Part shown: positions 27,701 to 36,436 of the stretch, piece after piece
How positions within the stretch are numbered: the first letter of the stretch is position 1
How the letters are laid out: each line of letters starts with the position of its first letter
DNA from: Candidatus Epulonipiscium viviparus
Lineage (GTDB): Bacteria > Bacillota > Clostridia > Lachnospirales > Cellulosilyticaceae
Length of the DNA stretch: 64,000 bases
Reading direction: 5' to 3'
NCBI RefSeq assembly: GCF_030708075.1
Contig: NZ_CP117982.1
Span: forward strand, 2,906,672-2,970,671
Notes under the pieces: generated by a model
Told to the model about the DNA's origin: nothing
Database searches by the model: none
What the model saw: the letters and a program-made list of their open reading frames with translations, nothing else
Program-made: the position numbers and the translations under genes

Positions 27701-28479
27701 TCGCCTCGTAACTGATGGTAGAGCTTTACGGCTGCTGCTATTGGAGTGTTTGAAGCACAATCTGCTACATCGATATTGGCAATTTCTGTCATAAACGTCG
27801 TATGCCTGCAGTGATCTGACCAATACGTATCAACCACTTTGAGCTCCGTAAATGAAGGATTGCGATGCTCCGATCTAAAATAATCGCGAAAATATATTAG
27901 ATCTTCGGCGCTCATAGCCAAGCCGTTTGCATTTCTAAATTCGGCAATTGCGTCATCAGTTAAATCGATAAATCCATCGAGAATAGCGACATTTTTGGGT
28001 GTGGGATGATCAATCTTAAGAGAGGTGAATGTATCGAGGGATACGAGTTCTTTTTCAACCTTATTGATGAGATGATTTTGGATTTTGTATTTATCAGTTT
28101 CGCTCAGATTTCCAGCAATGCTATATACTGTTGCTGTTTTGACGGTAGGCTTTTGTGTACTATCCAGTAGTGAGATGCACTGCTCGCATGAGTCGGCTCT
28201 TTGGTCATATTGCCCATTAAGAAAGCTTGTGGCAAATGTGAAGTCGTCTGGTGTAGTTGGTAATTGCTCATATATTATATCTGTTTGTGGTTCGCTAAAT
28301 ATAGTTACCTTAGCTTTTGCATAAACATCTTCTTTTATATTTTCGACATCATATCTATTAAAAATTCGAACATTGGTGACAGTATCGATGTGTAGAAAAC
28401 TGATAAGTTCCTCAGTGATTTTTTCTGCAAAATTATCGATACCTGATTTTTTTTCTACATATAATCTATAGATTGCCAT
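24793..28479 (-). CDS. purL: Phosphoribosylformylglycinamidine synthase, single-chain type
   Basis: A 1228-residue enzyme converting FGAR to FGAM with glutamine. The ATG at 28479 follows AAGGAG; a longer upstream frame has no ribosome binding site. Domain order is an N-terminal PurS-like part, a linker, two AIRS-like synthetase halves (ETHNHPTEIEPFGGAATCLGG; GIGAIGGKDSMSG), and a C-terminal class I glutaminase (VFPGTNCEYD, nucleophile Cys in IGICNGFQ, then SHGEGRF). This is the large form, replacing separate PurL, PurS and PurQ. It is the first gene of the pur operon. purH and purB are not in the window. Confidence 0.95.
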   Translation of the reverse strand: MAIYRLYVEKKSGIDNFAEKITEELISFLHIDTVTNVRIFNRYDVENIKEDVYAKAKVTIFSEPQTDIIYEQLPTTPDDFTFATSFLNGQYDQRADSCEQCISLLDSTQKPTVKTATVYSIAGNLSETDKYKIQNHLINKVEKELVSLDTFTSLKIDHPTPKNVAILDGFIDLTDDAIAEFRNANGLAMSAEDLIYFRDYFRSEHRNPSFTELKVVDTYWSDHCRHTTFMTEIANIDVADCASNTPIAAAVKLYHQLRGDSTKKVCLMDMATVIVKYLKAEGKLPHLVESDEINACTIEDVIEVDGANEEYLILFKNETHNHPTEIEPFGGAATCLGGAIRDPLSGRAYVYQAMRITGAGDPTESVDKTIPGKLPQRQITTVAANGYSSYGNQIGLATGEVKEYYHDGYKAKRLEVGAVVGAVPKSQVRRETPAAGDVILLIGGATGRDGCGGATGSSKEHTKESIELCGSEVQKGNPVEERKLQRLFRNPAFTACVKRCNDFGAGGVCVAIGEIADSLIINLDKVPIKYTGLDGTELAISESQERMAVAVAPEDVALCLNLCAAENLSAVAVADVTDDGRLVMTWRSEKIVDISREFLDSAGVKNVVDAYVAPATAIASPAKVSKSDIDKMFASLNASSQKPLTSQFDNTIGKCTVLMPYGGFYQLTKEIGMVSKIPVLAGSTDAATYMTHGFSPNLSEKSPFHGAIYAIIESVAKQIALGGNFDKIYLSFQEYFERLGNTPSTWGKPVATLLGALVAQKNLGIGAIGGKDSMSGTFGELTVPPTFISFACSVGSAKNCVSGSFKDKNSYILHLHIPRDEYEMPNFEYIKTAYKLLEGYIKEGLIKSSYAVGYGGISYALAQMCIGNKIGCLVKTASPLAEYFGDIILEVSETTQINTDIFTVIGTTNATTKMAINNFEFALDSIISTTNSTLNDVFKSFDNADKSAAPIKLYETKTVYTAKNKVAKPKVLIPVFPGTNCEYDMQKSFEAAGAEVQQLVFLNRTAKQIEDATTALATAIRTANIVAFPGGFSAGDEPDGSGKFIATVFRNESIKEAVAHQLIDGLMIGICNGFQVLVKLGLLPNGEIVTMESDSPTLTFNTIGKHISTIANTQITSNKSPWLSNLTVGEFYSIPISHGEGRFMAAESTLKTLLNNGQIFSQYVDALGNAYRGASPNGSLYNIEGIVSADGRILGKMGHSERFDTNVLKNISGNKNQKLFAAGVEYFR

Positions 28480-28508
28480 TTCATACTCCTTGTATATCAT
28501 TTTCACTA

Positions 28509-28537
28509 AGAGTATCATTGTTAAAAATAATTGTCAA
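28509..28537 (-). promoter_or_regulatory. Putative promoter of the purine operon
   Basis: A perfect -35 TTGACA (28537-28532) and a weaker -10 TACTCT (28514-28509) with a 17-base spacer, 29 bases before the purL ATG. The predicted leader is only about 25 bases, which leaves no room for a purine riboswitch. Any control should be by a DNA-binding repressor. Confidence 0.5.
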
Positions 28538-28611
28538 TATATTTTTGGATTCGATGCATAATAAGAAAGACCATCGCACTTATGGTTTAGTGAGACAGTC
28601 TCAATTTTGGG

Positions 28612-29781
28612 TTATGCTTTTTGTTTTTTGGAAACGATATCGAATATTACGGCCGCTAGCAATACAAGTCCTTTAACGACCTTTTGATAGTTTGAATCTA
28701 CACCCATAATAGACATCCCAAGGTTTATAACGCCCATTAGTAATGCGCCGACGATAACTCCAGGAACGGTACCAACTCCGCCATATGCAGATGCGCCTCC
28801 GATAAAGCAAGCGCTGATCGCATCCATTTCGTAGTTGGTTCCATAAGTAGGTTGCGCAGAAGTCATACGAGCAATGGTTAGCATTCCGGCTAATGCTGAA
28901 AGTAGACCCATGTTGGCATATGCAATGAAATAGACTTTGCTAGTGTTGATGCCAGAAAGTCGTGTTGCCTTTTCGTTTCCCCCCACCGCATAGAAGTGGC
29001 GCCCGATAGTGGTTTTGGATGTAATATATCCATATAATGCGACAACGACGGCAACCCAGATTAGTGCCGTTGGTACACCTTTGTATTGACTAAATTGAAT
29101 TGCGAAAAACATGATGGTCGCAGCAATTAAAACTACTTTTATAGTCACTTTTATAGCAGAAACGTCTTGCCCTATTGCTCTCTTTTTTGATAATGCAAAC
29201 CACTCGAATCCCACGTATGCTAACGAGGCAACGATTCCCAAAACTATAGCAAGAATATTAATCTCCGAGCCACCAAAAATATCAGGTATGTAGCAATCCG
29301 CTCCACCACCAAACATCTGTACAAACGTTGTGTGAGATGCTATTGACAGTGTTTTGCCTTGCAGAACCACGTTAGAGAGCCCTCGAAAAACTAGCATTCC
29401 CGCAAGAGTCACTATAAAAGGAGGCACTCGTACAAAGGCAACCCAGTAGCCTTGCCATATTCCAATTAAGAGTCCAACGCCAAGCATAAATGCAATTACT
29501 AAAATGATGTTCATATCGCTGGTAAGCATCAGTGCTCCCACCGCACCCACAAAGCAAACTACGGATCCAACAGATAAGTCGATGTTCCCTCCTGTTAATA
29601 TGCATAGCAACATGCCCACTGCTAATACAAATACGTATGCGTTTTGGGCAATGAGATTTGTGATGTTTTGAGGCATTAAAATTTTTCCGCCAGTTTGAAC
29701 GTTAAAAAAGATTACAACAAATATTAAAATCAAAATCATAGTATACTTTTGAATCCAGCTCAATACTTTTGCCTTTCCCAT
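28612..29781 (-). CDS. mmsB: Monosaccharide ABC transporter permease, MmsB/GguB type
   Basis: A 389-residue membrane protein of the BPD_transp_2 family with about ten hydrophobic segments. Motifs include LTGGNIDLSVGSVVCFVGA, VRVPPFIVTLAGMLVFRGL, AVGGNEKATRLSGINT, and GTVPGVIVGALLMGVINLGMS close to the C-terminus. It has the longer insert before the 'IGRHFYAVGG' segment found in GguB/XylH-like permeases. It completes the set ChvE-like binding protein, double ATPase and permease, reading leftward. Substrates of such systems are monosaccharides such as xylose, galactose, glucose or arabinose. Confidence 0.92.
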   Translation of the reverse strand: MGKAKVLSWIQKYTMILILIFVVIFFNVQTGGKILMPQNITNLIAQNAYVFVLAVGMLLCILTGGNIDLSVGSVVCFVGAVGALMLTSDMNIILVIAFMLGVGLLIGIWQGYWVAFVRVPPFIVTLAGMLVFRGLSNVVLQGKTLSIASHTTFVQMFGGGADCYIPDIFGGSEINILAIVLGIVASLAYVGFEWFALSKKRAIGQDVSAIKVTIKVVLIAATIMFFAIQFSQYKGVPTALIWVAVVVALYGYITSKTTIGRHFYAVGGNEKATRLSGINTSKVYFIAYANMGLLSALAGMLTIARMTSAQPTYGTNYEMDAISACFIGGASAYGGVGTVPGVIVGALLMGVINLGMSIMGVDSNYQKVVKGLVLLAAVIFDIVSKKQKA

Positions 29782-29800
29782 TGTAATGCTCCTTTCCTTA

Positions 29801-31330
29801 TTAATGCTTTAATATAGCAGACATAATTTTCTCTTGCGTTGCATCTGCTTGTGAAAATTCACCTACAATTTTACCTTCATTCATAACATAAATGCGATCG
29901 CTCATTCCTAATACTTCTGGAAGCTCCGAAGAGATCATGATGACAGACTTTCCAGAGGCAACCAATTCGTTGATGATAGTATAAATTTCGTATTTTGCAC
30001 CGACGTCGATGCCTCGTGTAGGTTCATCTAAAATTAGTACATCGGGATTGGAGAAAATCCATTTGGAGAGTAATACTTTTTGCTGATTACCACCCGAAAG
30101 GTTGCCTACCAATTGTTCAACGCTGGTGCATTTGGTATGCATTTTTTTTGCGAAGTCTGCAGCGATGGTGTATTCTTTGTCTACATCTATGATGGTATTG
30201 GTGGAGACTGCAGATAAGTTTGCGAGAGTGGTGTTGGTTTTAATGGAGTTTGACAGAATCAGCCCGTTGCCCTTGCGATCTTCTGTAACATAAGCAAGGC
30301 CCATTTCTATTGCTTGGCGAATGTTGCCGACCTTTTTTTCTTTGCCGCCCAGCTTGAGAGTTCCAGAGATGCCTACTCCGTAGCTTTTTCCAAAAAGGCT
30401 CATGGCAAGTTCGGTTCTTCCGGCACCCATTAGACCAGAAAATCCAATCACCTCGCCTTTTCTTACATAGAATGATGCGTCGTCTACAACTTTGCGATCT
30501 GTGTAGATAGGGTGATGGACTGTCCAGTTCGCAACCTCCATAGAGATTTCGTCTGAAATGGTTTTGTTTGTTCGCTTAGGAAAACGATCGGATAACTCAC
30601 GCCCAACCATTCCGCTGATTATTCGATCTTCGGTAAAATCATCAACGCCTTTGGTCAAAGTTTCGACGCTCTGGCCATCACGAATTATTGTAATTTCGTC
30701 TGCAACATAAGATACTTCGTTGAGCTTGTGCGTAATGATAATGCATGTCATCCCCTGAGCTTTAAATTCCAATAATAAATCGAGAAGCGACTGAGAATCT
30801 TGCTCATTGAGAGAAGAAGTTGGTTCGTCGAGAATTAGTAGTTTGGCATCTTTGGCGAGTGCCTTTGCGATTTCAACCAGTTGCTGTTTGCCAACCCCTA
30901 TATCACATACTTTTGTGCGAGATGATTCTGTAAGACCCACAGTTCTTAGGTGCGCATCAGCTTGTTTATATGTAGAGTGCCAATCGATGGCAAACTTTTT
31001 TCCTCGTTCATTGCCTAAAAACATATTTTCACCGATAGTTAATTCCTGAATTAACGCAAGTTCTTGGTGAATAATTACGATTCCTTTGGATTCACTATCT
31101 GTAATTTTGGTGAATTTGCACAAAGTGTCGTTGTACATAATTTCGCCAGTATACGAACCATATGCGTATACACCACTTAAAACATTCATCAACGTAGATT
31201 TTCCCGCACCATTTTCTCCAACCAAAGCATGAATATGGCCTCTTTTAACTTGTAGATTAACATTATTAAGAGCTTTAACTGCAGAAAACGTTTTTGTAAT
31301 ATTTTTCATTTCTAGTATAAAATCAGACAA
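29801..31330 (-). CDS. mmsA: Monosaccharide ABC transporter double ATPase, MmsA/GguA type
   Basis: A 509-residue ATPase with two nucleotide-binding domains. The start is TTG at 31330, eight bases after GGAGG ([15 protein letters not shown]); a longer frame upstream matches no family N-terminus. Domain 1 has Walker [10 protein letters not shown], an ABC signature variant [15 protein letters not shown] and Walker [12 protein letters not shown]. Domain 2 has the usual degenerate Walker A (GLMGAGRTE), signature [14 protein letters not shown] and [15 protein letters not shown]. It powers the adjacent permease. Confidence 0.93.
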   Translation of the reverse strand: MSDFILEMKNITKTFSAVKALNNVNLQVKRGHIHALVGENGAGKSTLMNVLSGVYAYGSYTGEIMYNDTLCKFTKITDSESKGIVIIHQELALIQELTIGENMFLGNERGKKFAIDWHSTYKQADAHLRTVGLTESSRTKVCDIGVGKQQLVEIAKALAKDAKLLILDEPTSSLNEQDSQSLLDLLLEFKAQGMTCIIITHKLNEVSYVADEITIIRDGQSVETLTKGVDDFTEDRIISGMVGRELSDRFPKRTNKTISDEISMEVANWTVHHPIYTDRKVVDDASFYVRKGEVIGFSGLMGAGRTELAMSLFGKSYGVGISGTLKLGGKEKKVGNIRQAIEMGLAYVTEDRKGNGLILSNSIKTNTTLANLSAVSTNTIIDVDKEYTIAADFAKKMHTKCTSVEQLVGNLSGGNQQKVLLSKWIFSNPDVLILDEPTRGIDVGAKYEIYTIINELVASGKSVIMISSELPEVLGMSDRIYVMNEGKIVGEFSQADATQEKIMSAILKH

Positions 31331-31345
31331 TAATATCCCTCCTTT

Positions 31346-31370
31346 AAAAGAGGAATGATCAACATCCCTC
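31346..31370 (-). promoter_or_regulatory. Attenuator-like hairpin between binding protein and ATPase genes
   Basis: GAGGAA (31350-31355) pairs with TCCCTC (31365-31370), with one wobble, and is followed leftward by four Ts and then the mmsA ribosome binding site. Such weak hairpins after a solute-binding-protein gene commonly keep binding-protein mRNA in excess over ATPase and permease mRNA. The role here is inferred. Confidence 0.45.
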
Positions 31371-31381
31371 GGGGTCACTGT

Positions 31382-32446
31382 TTATGGTTGAACTTCTTCT
31401 GGAGTGTAGTATCCAGTATCGATAAGCAGTTCTTCATAATTATTTATAGTTGCAATGACAGGCTCACATAAATATGAAGGAATTATTCCGGTTCCATTAT
31501 CATATGTTGTGGTATCGTTAATAGGAGGTTCGCTACCTTTCATAAGTGCATCTACCATTTCGACAGTTTTTTCGGCCAGCATACGGGTATCTTTAAATAC
31601 TGACATCTCTTGCTTGCCTGCAATTATATTTTGTACAGATACAATATCACAATCTTGGCCGGTAAGAAGCGGATAGTCTCCATCATATGAAGATACCAAA
31701 GCATTAGCAACTCCCTGGGCAGTGGAATCGTTTGAGGCTAGAACGATATCTAGGTCTTCATCTGCATAGTATGATGCCAATATATTTTCAAAGCGAGCTT
31801 GTGCGGCATCGGTTGCCCAGTTGGTTGTGGCAACTTCAGTTTGCTCGGTCTGACCAGAGAGGCATTCGAGTGTACCCGCGTCTAGGTATGGCTGCAGAAC
31901 GCTCATGGCACCGCCGAAGAAGAAATTAATGTTGTTATCGCCAGGGTCTCCTGTAATAAATTCGATGGTATAAGTTTCATCAGTAGAGTCTAAATCTAAT
32001 TTATTTACAATATACTCACCTTGCTTCACACCAACGTCCCAGTTGTCAAATGTTGCATAATAGCTAATCGCATCTGTGTCCATAATTAGACGGTCATACG
32101 CAATAACTTCGATATCGTTTGCCTTTGCTTGCGCCATAACAGTTCCCAAGGAAGAGCCGTCAATTGAGCCAATAACAAGGGTTTGGACGCCGCTAGCAAT
32201 CATGTTTTCGATTTGAGAAACCTGGGTTGCGATATCATTGGCAGCGAATTGTAAGTCGACAGTGTATCCAGCTTTTTCGAGTTGAGCCTTCATATTTGCT
32301 CCGTCCTGATTCCAACGTTGTAAATCTTGAGTGGGCATAGAGACCCCAACAAGATTGCTTGTATCGACAGGAGTACTGGTATCGGCACAGGCTGAGAGTG
32401 CAAAGGTTATACTAGAAAGTAACGCTATTGATAAAAATTTTTTCAT
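31382..32446 (-). CDS. chvE: Multiple-monosaccharide-binding lipoprotein, ChvE/MmsE type
   Basis: A 354-residue periplasmic-binding-protein-family lipoprotein, with a lipobox (ALSACAD). The mature part starts VGVSMPTQDLQRWNQDGANMKAQ and has the type 1 binding-protein features IGSIDGSSLG, VIAYDRLIMDTDAISYYATFDN, ITGDPGDNN and ASNDSTAQGVANALV. These residues match the ChvE group, which binds several aldoses. It is the first gene of the transporter operon behind a strong promoter, and diverges from a two-component system and a second binding protein that may sense the same sugars. Confidence 0.92.
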   Translation of the reverse strand: MKKFLSIALLSSITFALSACADTSTPVDTSNLVGVSMPTQDLQRWNQDGANMKAQLEKAGYTVDLQFAANDIATQVSQIENMIASGVQTLVIGSIDGSSLGTVMAQAKANDIEVIAYDRLIMDTDAISYYATFDNWDVGVKQGEYIVNKLDLDSTDETYTIEFITGDPGDNNINFFFGGAMSVLQPYLDAGTLECLSGQTEQTEVATTNWATDAAQARFENILASYYADEDLDIVLASNDSTAQGVANALVSSYDGDYPLLTGQDCDIVSVQNIIAGKQEMSVFKDTRMLAEKTVEMVDALMKGSEPPINDTTTYDNGTGIIPSYLCEPVIATINNYEELLIDTGYYTPEEVQP

Positions 32447-32479
32447 AATTTCAACCCTTTCTGTTAAATTTATTATTAA

Positions 32480-32508
32480 ATAATAGAATACAATTTATAT
32501 AATGTCAA
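32480..32508 (-). promoter_or_regulatory. Promoter of the ChvE-MmsAB transporter operon
   Basis: Minus-strand -35 TTGACA (32508-32503) and -10 TATTAT (32485-32480), spacer 17 bases, about 34 bases before the lipoprotein ATG. Confidence 0.7.
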
Positions 32509-32583
32509 CATGTTTTTAACAATGCATACAAAAATATAATATATCGTATCATAAATGTCATTGCAGTAAAATAATACAAAGAA

Positions 32584-34317
32584 ATGAGAAGATTAATGAA
32601 TAAACTACAAATTAGAACAAAAATAATTTTAATTTACATCGCAGTGCTTATTTTGACATTTTCTGTTACTGCCATTGCGATTGCCAATATCACTCAACGA
32701 TATATCGAACAAGAAGTTAGAGGGGCAGGAAAGCAAACAATCAGTGCATTAGCCGAAAATTTGAATTTTATATTTGATAATGTTACGCAGTTTTCAAATT
32801 TAATATATTTTGATGATGACGTACAAGAATCTTTGATTAGCATCTCGCAAGATTATATAGAGCCTAAGATCAACAAAGAGATAAACCAGAGTTTGAGCAA
32901 TATTATTTTATCGGCCGACTACATTGCTAGTGCTTTTGTATTTGATAAATATTTGAATTCATACTCGGCATATAAAGTGGCGCCAATTTATGTAGACCCC
33001 CAAAAAATTACTCAAACCGATTGGTATACGCAGATGAAAGCGGCAGATGGGAACGGATTTTTTGTGCATCGAAGCGAAAATGTGCTGCAGTTTCCGTATA
33101 GAGACGATTTAAACTATATTTCATATATACGCGAAATAGGTAATAAAGAAAATTACGAGCCTATTGCAATATTATTATTGACTATAGAAGCCGAAACATT
33201 TCATAAGTTTTTTGATAAAGTGAGTTCGGCATATGATTCACAATTTTTTATCGTTGATGCGACAGGCGAGTTTATAATTCCTCCCAAAGAAAATGTTACG
33301 CAATACCAAAATTATGTTGCGTTCGATATGAAAAATGGCGAAGTAGTTACAGTCGCAGATCACACGGCGGTGGTTGTAAGCAAAAAGTTACCCCATGCAG
33401 AATGGACATTGATGGGGAGCTTTAAGATTCGTAACATCGGAAAAAATATTCCATTTTATGCCATAATCATAGGCATTATGCTGTTAAATATAGTGGTTGC
33501 GGTGTTGTATTCTGCTGAAGTAAACCGAATGATTTTCGATCCGCTAGATGCTATTGCATTGCACATGAAGCTGATAGAAACAGGAAAATTTGTTGAGATG
33601 CCAGTGGAGCTATCTGAAAACGAAATAACTCGCCTAAAAAAAGTGTTCAATCATATGGCAGCTTCTATAGAAATGTTGATCGAAAAGGTAAAGGAAGAGG
33701 AACACGTCAATGCTAAAAGCGAGATCAATCTAATTCAAGCGCAAATTAATCCACACTTTTTGTATAATACATTGGATGCGGTATCGGCACTGGCATTAAT
33801 GGAGGATCATAAAAAATGTTTTCAGATGGTGCAGGCTTTGGGAAAATTTTACAGAAATAGTTTAAATAGTGGGCGAGATTTTATAACAATTGAACAAGAA
33901 GTGGCGAGTATAGTTAGCTATATTACGATTCTAAATATACGTTATGATAATAAAATTCAATTTTCATATGATATAGAAGAGGAGCTAAAGCCTGTAATGA
34001 TGCTAAAATTATTGCTGCAACCAGTTGTGGAAAACGCTGTATATCATGGCATAAAAGAAAAAGAGGGTAGCGGAGCTATTCATATCAAGATTTATCGCGA
34101 TGAAGATGAAATCATTTTTATTATTACGGATGATGGTTGCGGAATGGACGATGAGCGAATAGAGCAGGTACTAAACGGCAATGTGGAGAATTCCGGATTT
34201 GGCATATACAGTCTAATTCAGAGAGTCAAGCTATATTATCATATAGAAAATCCGATTGCTATTTATAGCGAAATTGAAAGTGGCACCGAATTTATAATCA
34301 GAATTAAGGTGGTGTAA
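32584..34317 (+). CDS. Sensor histidine kinase, YesM type
   Basis: A 577-residue membrane kinase. A transmembrane helix (IILIYIAVLILTFSVTAIAIAN) is followed by an extracellular Cache-like sensor region to about residue 285, a second helix (IPFYAIIIGIMLLNIVVAVLY), a HAMP domain, the phospho-acceptor region with His391 in QINPHFLYNTLDA, and a C-terminal ATPase domain with VVENAVYHGI and GIYSLIQRVKLYY. A second possible ATG lies 12 bases downstream (32596). It is followed at once by its response regulator and a binding lipoprotein, and diverges from the ChvE transporter, so it probably senses sugar and controls that operon. Confidence 0.92.
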   Translation: MRRLMNKLQIRTKIILIYIAVLILTFSVTAIAIANITQRYIEQEVRGAGKQTISALAENLNFIFDNVTQFSNLIYFDDDVQESLISISQDYIEPKINKEINQSLSNIILSADYIASAFVFDKYLNSYSAYKVAPIYVDPQKITQTDWYTQMKAADGNGFFVHRSENVLQFPYRDDLNYISYIREIGNKENYEPIAILLLTIEAETFHKFFDKVSSAYDSQFFIVDATGEFIIPPKENVTQYQNYVAFDMKNGEVVTVADHTAVVVSKKLPHAEWTLMGSFKIRNIGKNIPFYAIIIGIMLLNIVVAVLYSAEVNRMIFDPLDAIALHMKLIETGKFVEMPVELSENEITRLKKVFNHMAASIEMLIEKVKEEEHVNAKSEINLIQAQINPHFLYNTLDAVSALALMEDHKKCFQMVQALGKFYRNSLNSGRDFITIEQEVASIVSYITILNIRYDNKIQFSYDIEEELKPVMMLKLLLQPVVENAVYHGIKEKEGSGAIHIKIYRDEDEIIFIITDDGCGMDDERIEQVLNGNVENSGFGIYSLIQRVKLYYHIENPIAIYSEIESGTEFIIRIKVV

Positions 34318-34318
34318 T

Positions 34319-35092
34319 ATGATAAAGGTATTGCTAGTAGATGATGAAAAATTGGAAAGAGTTTTAATACGAAAGGGGTTTGATTGGGCAAAGCATGGGT
34401 TTGAAATTATTGGTGAAGCTTCTAGCGCTGCAGAGGCGTTAAAATTTATACAAAGCAGTATTCCGGACCTAATTTTAACCGATATAAATATGCCACAAAT
34501 GAATGGATTGGAGCTTACGGCAAAAATACGAAAACAATTGCCGAACTGCCAGATCGTGATCGTAACAGGATATAGAGAATTTGATTATGCGCGACGAGCA
34601 TTGAAGTTGGGGGTAACGGACTTTTTGCTAAAGCCAATTAATATGGAAGAGATTGCGGCGTTGGTTGAGACGTTGAAATTTGATGCGCAAACTAAAAAGG
34701 CCCCACCAAACATCACGAATACGATCGAGGTAATAAAGGCAGAACCCACCCAAAATAAGAGGTTACACAAAATTATTATAGAGGCACTAGATTATGTTAG
34801 CACCGAAATCTATAATCCGGATCTCTCTCTAAAATTAGTGGCAGCAAAAACGTATTCCAACGAAAGTTATCTAAGTAGGCTGTTTAAGCAAGAAATTGGA
34901 GTTAGCCTGATAGAATATATTACGCAAAAACGAATCAACGAGAGTATTAGGTTACTAAACGAAACAGATTTGAAGGTCTATGAGGTTGCAGAGCAGGTGG
35001 GATTTCGTGATGCGCACTACTTTGGAATATGCTTTAAAAAGCGTACCGGGCTAACTGTTAAAGAGTTTAAGAGCGGCAAAGAGATACAGTAA
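34319..35092 (+). CDS. Response regulator, YesN type with AraC DNA-binding domain
   Basis: A 257-residue protein, one base after the kinase stop. The receiver domain is at residues 1-120, with acidic pocket VDDEK, phospho-acceptor Asp55 in LILTDINMPQMNG, and Lys in LLKPIN. A linker leads to a C-terminal AraC domain (LKLVAAKTYSNESYLSRLFKQ; KVYEVAEQVGFRDAHYFGICF; FKKRTGLTVKEF). It is the partner of the YesM-type kinase. Likely targets are the divergent transporter promoter or its own operon. Confidence 0.94.
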   Translation: MIKVLLVDDEKLERVLIRKGFDWAKHGFEIIGEASSAAEALKFIQSSIPDLILTDINMPQMNGLELTAKIRKQLPNCQIVIVTGYREFDYARRALKLGVTDFLLKPINMEEIAALVETLKFDAQTKKAPPNITNTIEVIKAEPTQNKRLHKIIIEALDYVSTEIYNPDLSLKLVAAKTYSNESYLSRLFKQEIGVSLIEYITQKRINESIRLLNETDLKVYEVAEQVGFRDAHYFGICFKKRTGLTVKEFKSGKEIQ

Positions 35093-35105
35093 CGGGAGGA
35101 AAAGT

Positions 35106-36392
35106 ATGAAGAAATTTTTATTGCTAATGGTACATGGAATGATTACAGTATGTTTTGTTTCATGCGCAGCGGAGGTTTCGGATGTAGAAGAAAATTCAGA
35201 AAATATAGTAAATCTAAACGTGTGGCATCAGTGGACAAATGAATCTAATCAGCTAAAATCGCTTTACGAAGCTGCAGTTGCCGAATATAAGGCGATGAAT
35301 CCAAATATTACCATTACTACCAAAACGCTATCAACAGAAGCGTATAAAACCAAGATTGCGGCAGAGTTTGCGGGGAGAGCGGATAGCATCGATATATTTT
35401 ATTATTGGGGAGCGGGGACAGCAAAAAAGTTGGTTGATGCAAACAAGCTATTGCCTCTGGATGAATACATTACAGATCTAACAAAAATTTTGCCTGGCGC
35501 AATTTCAGCGTTTGAGTTTGATAATAAAGTATATTCATTGCCATCATTTTCGTGGGTGATGTCTCTTTATGCCAACACAGAGCTGTTTGCTAAGGCGGAT
35601 GCGCAACTGCCAGCTACATACGATCAACTGCTTGTTGCCTGCGAAAAATTGAAAACTTTGGAGGGGGTAACGCCAATCGCATCGGGTGCAAAAGACGGCT
35701 GGGATGCGGCATTCATCTATCAGGCACTGGTAATGAGAGAAGTGGGAGCTGCAAATGTAAATAGTATGCTAAAATCTGAAGCAACATTTGGAGATGATCC
35801 AGGTTATGCCGAGGCTGCAGCAAAAGTTGTGGAGCTAGTGGAGATGGAAGCATTTGGCGAAAATCCGCTAGAGAATGGCTATGATGCTGCCAACATTGCT
35901 TTTATGAACGGCGAGGCAGCAATGAGGATTACGGGAAGCTGGTTTGCAAACCAAGTTTATCTGAACGAAGAGTCACAAATAAATCCAGACAAAATCATAG
36001 CATTAGATATTCCGATAATAGAAGGGAAGGGCGAGAAATCAGATTATGTAGGAGGGTTTATAGAATCGTTTTGGGTGAACAAAAATACGAAACACAAAGA
36101 AGAGGCAGCCAAGTTTGCGATATATATCAACGAGCAAATGGGTATTGCCGCATATGAGACAGGCGCTGGATTTAGCGGATGGGATGTTGAAATGGACGAG
36201 AGAAATCTCAATCCACTGTTAATTCAAATCAAGGACTTGCTAGCAGAATATAAGACAGGAGTTTTTGCTTGGGATACAGCACTAGAATCAGCTGCAGCGA
36301 TGGTGCATAACGAGCAAGTGCAAACGTTATTTGGATCCGACGCGAGCGTTTCCGAGTTTATAGAAGAGCACCGGGATCTGCTAAATAAGTAA
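35106..36392 (+). CDS. Extracellular sugar-binding lipoprotein, orphan of permeases
   Basis: A 428-residue family 1 solute-binding protein, with AGGAAAAGT upstream and a signal with the lipobox-like sequence CFVSCAAE. The mature part has LNVWHQWTNES, AAEFAGRADSIDIFYYWGAG, SLPSFSWVMSLYANTELF and FMNGEAAMRITGSWF, all typical. It is third in an operon with a sensor kinase and response regulator, and no permease accompanies it. By analogy with known kinase-binding-protein pairs it may present a sugar to the kinase instead of, or as well as, delivering it to a transporter. Ligand unknown. Confidence 0.88.
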   Translation: MKKFLLLMVHGMITVCFVSCAAEVSDVEENSENIVNLNVWHQWTNESNQLKSLYEAAVAEYKAMNPNITITTKTLSTEAYKTKIAAEFAGRADSIDIFYYWGAGTAKKLVDANKLLPLDEYITDLTKILPGAISAFEFDNKVYSLPSFSWVMSLYANTELFAKADAQLPATYDQLLVACEKLKTLEGVTPIASGAKDGWDAAFIYQALVMREVGAANVNSMLKSEATFGDDPGYAEAAAKVVELVEMEAFGENPLENGYDAANIAFMNGEAAMRITGSWFANQVYLNEESQINPDKIIALDIPIIEGKGEKSDYVGGFIESFWVNKNTKHKEEAAKFAIYINEQMGIAAYETGAGFSGWDVEMDERNLNPLLIQIKDLLAEYKTGVFAWDTALESAAAMVHNEQVQTLFGSDASVSEFIEEHRDLLNK

Positions 36393-36393
36393 T

Positions 36394-36418
36394 AGGATGC
36401 GTCGCCGATTCGCACCCT
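36394..36418. other. Hairpin between convergent genes
   Basis: AGGATGCG (36394-36401) and CGCACCCT (36411-36418) pair except for one mismatch. T tracts on both sides are poor, so this is at best a weak bidirectional terminator. Confidence 0.4.
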
Positions 36419-36436
36419 ACTTTATGCGTTTGTGTA

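Noticed and set aside
28480-28611. Purine riboswitch upstream of purL
   Set aside because: The predicted promoter leaves a leader of only about 25 bases, and the conserved core of purine riboswitches is not visible.
28560-28611. GAGAC-GTCTC palindrome after mmsB as a terminator
   Set aside because: The palindrome has no loop, and the neighbouring ACCAT/ATGGT hairpin has only five pairs and a poor T tract.
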